Part shown: one piece after another, positions 61,261-64,000 of the stretch
How positions within the stretch are numbered: the stretch's first letter is position 1
Layout of the letters: every line of letters begins with the position of its first letter
DNA from: Lachnospiraceae bacterium UBA4260
GTDB lineage: Bacteria; Bacillota; Clostridia; Lachnospirales; Lachnospiraceae
Assembly: GCA_002395235.1 (NCBI GenBank)
Contig: DGWK01000001.1
Location: 50,368 to 114,367 of the forward strand
DNA length: 64,000 nucleotides
Direction: 5' to 3'
Program-made: the position numbers and the translations under genes
The notes under the pieces: model-generated
Told to the model about the DNA's origin: nothing
Seen by the model: the letters and a program-made list of their open reading frames with translations, nothing else
The model's database searches: none

Positions 61261-62018
61261 GCTTCCCTCCTTTCTTCACTTTCTTCAATGGGATGGATCA
61301 CCGCGGCAGCGCCCGCGATCACAAGCGTGAGGATGATGACCTTGAAACCGCCGGAAATCTCTCTGAGCACGGGAAGCACGGAGAAGAGTCCGCTGGCCGT
61401 CATGGAGACCACCACAAGACCGAGGATAAAACGGTTTTGCCTGGCGGGCGGAATGATGATGGCCAGGAACATGCCGTAAAGGGATACGCTCAGCGCGTTG
61501 ACCGCCCAGCCGGGCATGATGTTGCCTAAAAGAACGCCGAGCACGGTGCCGGTCGTCCAGCCGGCGACAGAGACGATCGTCATCCCGTAGGTATATTTTG
61601 GCTCCAGATACCCCTTGACAGCCGAGGAGAGGCCGAAGATCTCATCCGTGATACAGTAGGGGAGGAGAAACCTGTGGTAAAAAGGAAGATCCGGGCTGAG
61701 CTTTTGTGAGAGCGAGCAGCTCATCAGGAAATAGCGCATGTTGACGACGATACAGGTGGTGATCATCTCAAATACGCCGGCGTGGGAGGCGATCAGACCG
61801 ATCGCGGCGAACTCGCCCGCCGATGCGACCATTCCCGCAGACATCAGACCTGCCTGCAGCGCGGTCATGCCGATTCCTCTTGCTGTGATGCCGAGCGCAA
61901 AGGAAACGGCAAAATATCCCATGCAGATCGGGATTCCGTCGCGGAGTCCGCGCACAAACCAGGGAAGCTGACGCGCCCCGGCCGTGATTTCTTGTGTTTT
62001 TTCAGAAGTTTGAGTCAT
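61257..62018 (-). CDS. azlC: AzlC family branched-chain amino acid permease
   Basis: 253 residues from the ATG at 62018 (GGAA upstream); the frame is open 25 codons further but that part lacks a site. About seven membrane segments. GIPICMGYFAVSFALG at the start, NMRYFLMSCSLS and the DEIFGL segment are conserved in AzlC. It exports branched-chain amino acids with AzlD. It is divergent from the DUF4250 gene; no Lrp-like regulator is adjacent. Confidence 0.93.
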   Translation of the reverse strand: MTQTSEKTQEITAGARQLPWFVRGLRDGIPICMGYFAVSFALGITARGIGMTALQAGLMSAGMVASAGEFAAIGLIASHAGVFEMITTCIVVNMRYFLMSCSLSQKLSPDLPFYHRFLLPYCITDEIFGLSSAVKGYLEPKYTYGMTIVSVAGWTTGTVLGVLLGNIMPGWAVNALSVSLYGMFLAIIIPPARQNRFILGLVVVSMTASGLFSVLPVLREISGGFKVIILTLVIAGAAAVIHPIEESEERREA

Positions 62019-62162
62019 AATTTCCAATACTTTTATGGTACAATGGTTTACGTTGCAAATATGAATTATACCATCAACAGATGGAATGTGCACCGCAGAA
62101 TGGACAGAATCTATACTGAATTATTTTCAGTTAACTGCCCTGCAAAAGTAAAGGAGGAGATC

Positions 62163-62336
62163 ATGCTGCCTTCAGATCCCGATATGCTCGCAAGTTTTCT
62201 TAATATGAAGCTGAGAGACCAGTACGCGTCGCTGGACGCCCTCTGCGATGACCTCGAACTTAATAAAGAGGAGATCGTCGCCAAACTCAAAGAGGCCGAT
62301 TACGACTATATACCGGCGCGAAACCAGTTCCTCTGA
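62163..62336 (+). CDS. DUF4250 domain protein
   Basis: 57 residues from the ATG at 62163, directly after AAAGGAGGAGATC; the frame is open upstream but MLPSDPDMLASFLNMKLRD is the start of the DUF4250 family. A helix-turn-helix-like helical pattern is visible (SLDALCDDLELNKEEIVAKLKE). Function unknown. It precedes valS by 119 bases. Confidence 0.85.
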   Translation: MLPSDPDMLASFLNMKLRDQYASLDALCDDLELNKEEIVAKLKEADYDYIPARNQFL

Positions 62337-62455
62337 AGCCGGAATTGACAAAAGACAGACACCTATATATATTTGTTCATAATATGTAATCATTCAGCGC
62401 CCTTCTTTAAAGGAGCGGCTCTGACAAAAGATAAAGGACCAAGGAGACTACAAAA

Positions 62456-64000
62456 ATGCGAAAGATGCTCGCCAAGACTTATGATCCTCAGGGAATTGAG
62501 GACCGGATCTATAAAAACTGGGAGGAAAAGAAGTACTTCCACGCCGAGGTGGATCACAGCAAGACGCCCTTCACGATCGTGATCCCTCCGCCGAATATCA
62601 CAGGTCAGCTTCACATGGGCCACGCCCTGGACAATACCATGCAGGATATCCTGATCCGCTGGAAGCGCATGCAGGGCTACAACGCCCTCTGGCAGCCCGG
62701 AACGGATCACGCTTCCATCGCGACGGAAGTCAAGATCATCAACAACCTCAAGGAGCAGGGCATCAGCAAGCAGGACCTGGGCCGCGAGAAATTCCTCGAG
62801 TACTGCTGGGACTGGCGCAAGGAGTACGGCGGCAGGATCGTCAACCAGCTCAAGAAGCTGGGCTCTTCCTGCGACTGGGACCGCGAGCGCTTCACAATGG
62901 ATGAAGGCTGCAACAAAGCCGTCACGGAAGTCTTTGTCAAAATGCATGAGAAAGGGTGGATCTACAAGGGAAGCAGGATCATCAACTGGTGCCCTGTGTG
63001 CAACACCTCTATTTCCGACGCGGAAGTGCAGTACGAGGAGCAGGCCGGCCACTTCTGGCATATCAAGTATCCCCTGATCGAGGAGGACGGACAGATCTCC
63101 AAGACCACGTTCCTTGAGTTTGCCACCACCCGTCCCGAGACCATGCTCGGTGATACGGCCGTCGCCGTTCATCCCGAAGATGACCGCTATAAAGATCTGA
63201 TCGGCCGCTATGTGTGGCTTCCTTTCGTGGACAGAAAGATCCCGATCGTCGCCGACGAGTACGTCGACAGGGAATTCGGTACCGGCGTCGTCAAGATCAC
63301 GCCCGCCCACGACCCCAACGACTTCGAGGTCGGAAAGCGCCACAACCTGCCCGAGATCAACATCATGAACGACAACGCCACCATCAACGAGAACGGCGGC
63401 AAGTTCTGCGGCATGGACAGATATGAGGCGAGAGCGCAGATCGTCAAGGAGCTTGACGAGATGGGACTTCTTGTCCGCATCGAAGATTACAGCCACAATG
63501 TCGGCACGCATGACAGATGCGGCACGACCGTCGAGCCTTTGATCAAGCAGCAGTGGTTCGTCAAGATGGACGAGCTCATTAAGCCCGCCGTCAAGGGCGT
63601 CAAAGAGGGCGACATCCAGCTGATCCCCAAGCGCATGGAGAAGACCTACTTCAACTGGACGGACAACATCCGCGACTGGTGCATCAGCCGTCAGCTCTGG
63701 TGGGGCCACAGAATCCCCGCTTATTACTGCGATCAGTGCGGCGAGATCGTCGTCGCCAAAGAAGAGCCGACCGTCTGCCCTAAGTGCGGCTGCACGCATT
63801 TCACCCAGGATCCCGACACACTGGACACCTGGTTCTCCAGCGCCCTGTGGCCTTTCAGCACACTGGGCTGGCCCGAGCAGACAGAAGACCTCAAATATTT
63901 CTATCCCACCGACGTCCTGGTCACCGGCTATGACATCATTTTCTTCTGGGTCATCCGAATGATCTTCTCGGGTTACGAGCAGATGGGAGAGAGACCTTTT
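62456..64000 (+). CDS. valS: Valine-tRNA ligase, N-terminal part (runs off the window)
   Basis: The first 515 residues of a class I synthetase, from the ATG at 62456 with AAGGAG upstream; a second ATG three codons later is possible. HIGH motif as PPPNITGQLHMGHAL near residue 43, the editing domain with TTRPETMLGDTAVAVHP, and zinc-binding Cys pairs (CPVC, CDQCGE, CPKCG). The KMSKS loop lies beyond the window end. No T-box leader is seen in the 119 bases before it. The gene is open at the right edge. Confidence 0.96.
   Translation, partial: MRKMLAKTYDPQGIEDRIYKNWEEKKYFHAEVDHSKTPFTIVIPPPNITGQLHMGHALDNTMQDILIRWKRMQGYNALWQPGTDHASIATEVKIINNLKEQGISKQDLGREKFLEYCWDWRKEYGGRIVNQLKKLGSSCDWDRERFTMDEGCNKAVTEVFVKMHEKGWIYKGSRIINWCPVCNTSISDAEVQYEEQAGHFWHIKYPLIEEDGQISKTTFLEFATTRPETMLGDTAVAVHPEDDRYKDLIGRYVWLPFVDRKIPIVADEYVDREFGTGVVKITPAHDPNDFEVGKRHNLPEINIMNDNATINENGGKFCGMDRYEARAQIVKELDEMGLLVRIEDYSHNVGTHDRCGTTVEPLIKQQWFVKMDELIKPAVKGVKEGDIQLIPKRMEKTYFNWTDNIRDWCISRQLWWGHRIPAYYCDQCGEIVVAKEEPTVCPKCGCTHFTQDPDTLDTWFSSALWPFSTLGWPEQTEDLKYFYPTDVLVTGYDIIFFWVIRMIFSGYEQMGERPF

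Noticed and set aside
62337..62455. T-box leader before valS
   Set aside because: The gap is only 119 bases and has no T-box sequence or terminator hairpin.
1..64000. CRISPR arrays, tRNA or rRNA genes, insertion sequences, prophage
   Set aside because: No regularly spaced repeats, no cloverleaf or rRNA sequence, and no transposase or phage protein was recognised by reading both strands. A tRNA search program could still find a missed gene.

Overview
The window reads as a chromosomal segment of a Gram-positive anaerobe of the class Clostridia, most likely Lachnospiraceae. The evidence is the gene set: a WalR-like response regulator, ComEA/ComEC, small DUF5721, DUF4250 and DUF5685 proteins, strong AGGAGG ribosome sites, TTG and GTG starts, and [FeFe]-hydrogenase maturation genes. 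Third codon positions are rich in G and C, which produces many long antisense open frames that are not genes. I see no transposase, phage gene, CRISPR array, rRNA or tRNA.

Layout. 1-10 kb: the end of a Pro/Gly-rich repeat protein, a LolD/FtsX-type ABC system, a heterodimeric ABC exporter and an M13 peptidase lipoprotein. 10-16.6 kb: hsp20 and maf, then a minus-strand block (DUF1294, DUF5721, pyrB, pyrI, ttcA-like) and argG. 16.6-21 kb: an array of TGCAT dyads (probable arginine repressor sites) between divergent argG and GNAT-argJ-argB-argD. 21-30.5 kb: comEA, a two-component system with a GerMN lipoprotein, comEC, holA and mutY. 30.5-38.6 kb: three envelope polysaccharide genes, a metallophosphoesterase homologue that has lost its metal ligands, a cytoplasmic ParB-like/BMP fusion, an intact metallophosphoesterase and a Lys/Glu-rich lipoprotein. 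54.5-64 kb: housekeeping genes (hisC, dapF, azlCD, a DnaJ-like gene, the start of valS).

The most unusual part is a twelve-gene, one-direction cluster at 38.8-54.5 kb. It encodes two nitrogenase-like sets. Each has an iron protein (NifH-like), a NifD-like domain and a NifK-like domain, but the fusions differ: H plus D-K in the first set, H-D plus K in the second. Between them lie hypF, hypC, hypD and hypE, which make the Fe(CN)2CO unit of [NiFe]-hydrogenases, and a TM1266-family gene. The second set is followed by hydF and hydE, two of the three [FeFe]-hydrogenase H-cluster maturases, and a class II fumarase. There is no hydrogenase subunit, no hypA or hypB and no hydG here, and no nifE/N/B. 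The arrangement suggests a nitrogenase-like reductase whose assembly or function is tied to CN/CO-ligated iron chemistry. This is an inference from gene order and motifs. A structured leader with a terminator hairpin precedes the cluster.

A second recurring pattern is short tandem repeats that restart at the stop codon of a gene and carry a stop triplet in each copy. It is seen after hsp20, pyrB, the DUF5721 gene and the TM1266 gene. A related 14-base duplication joins the ends of maf and the ttcA-like gene.
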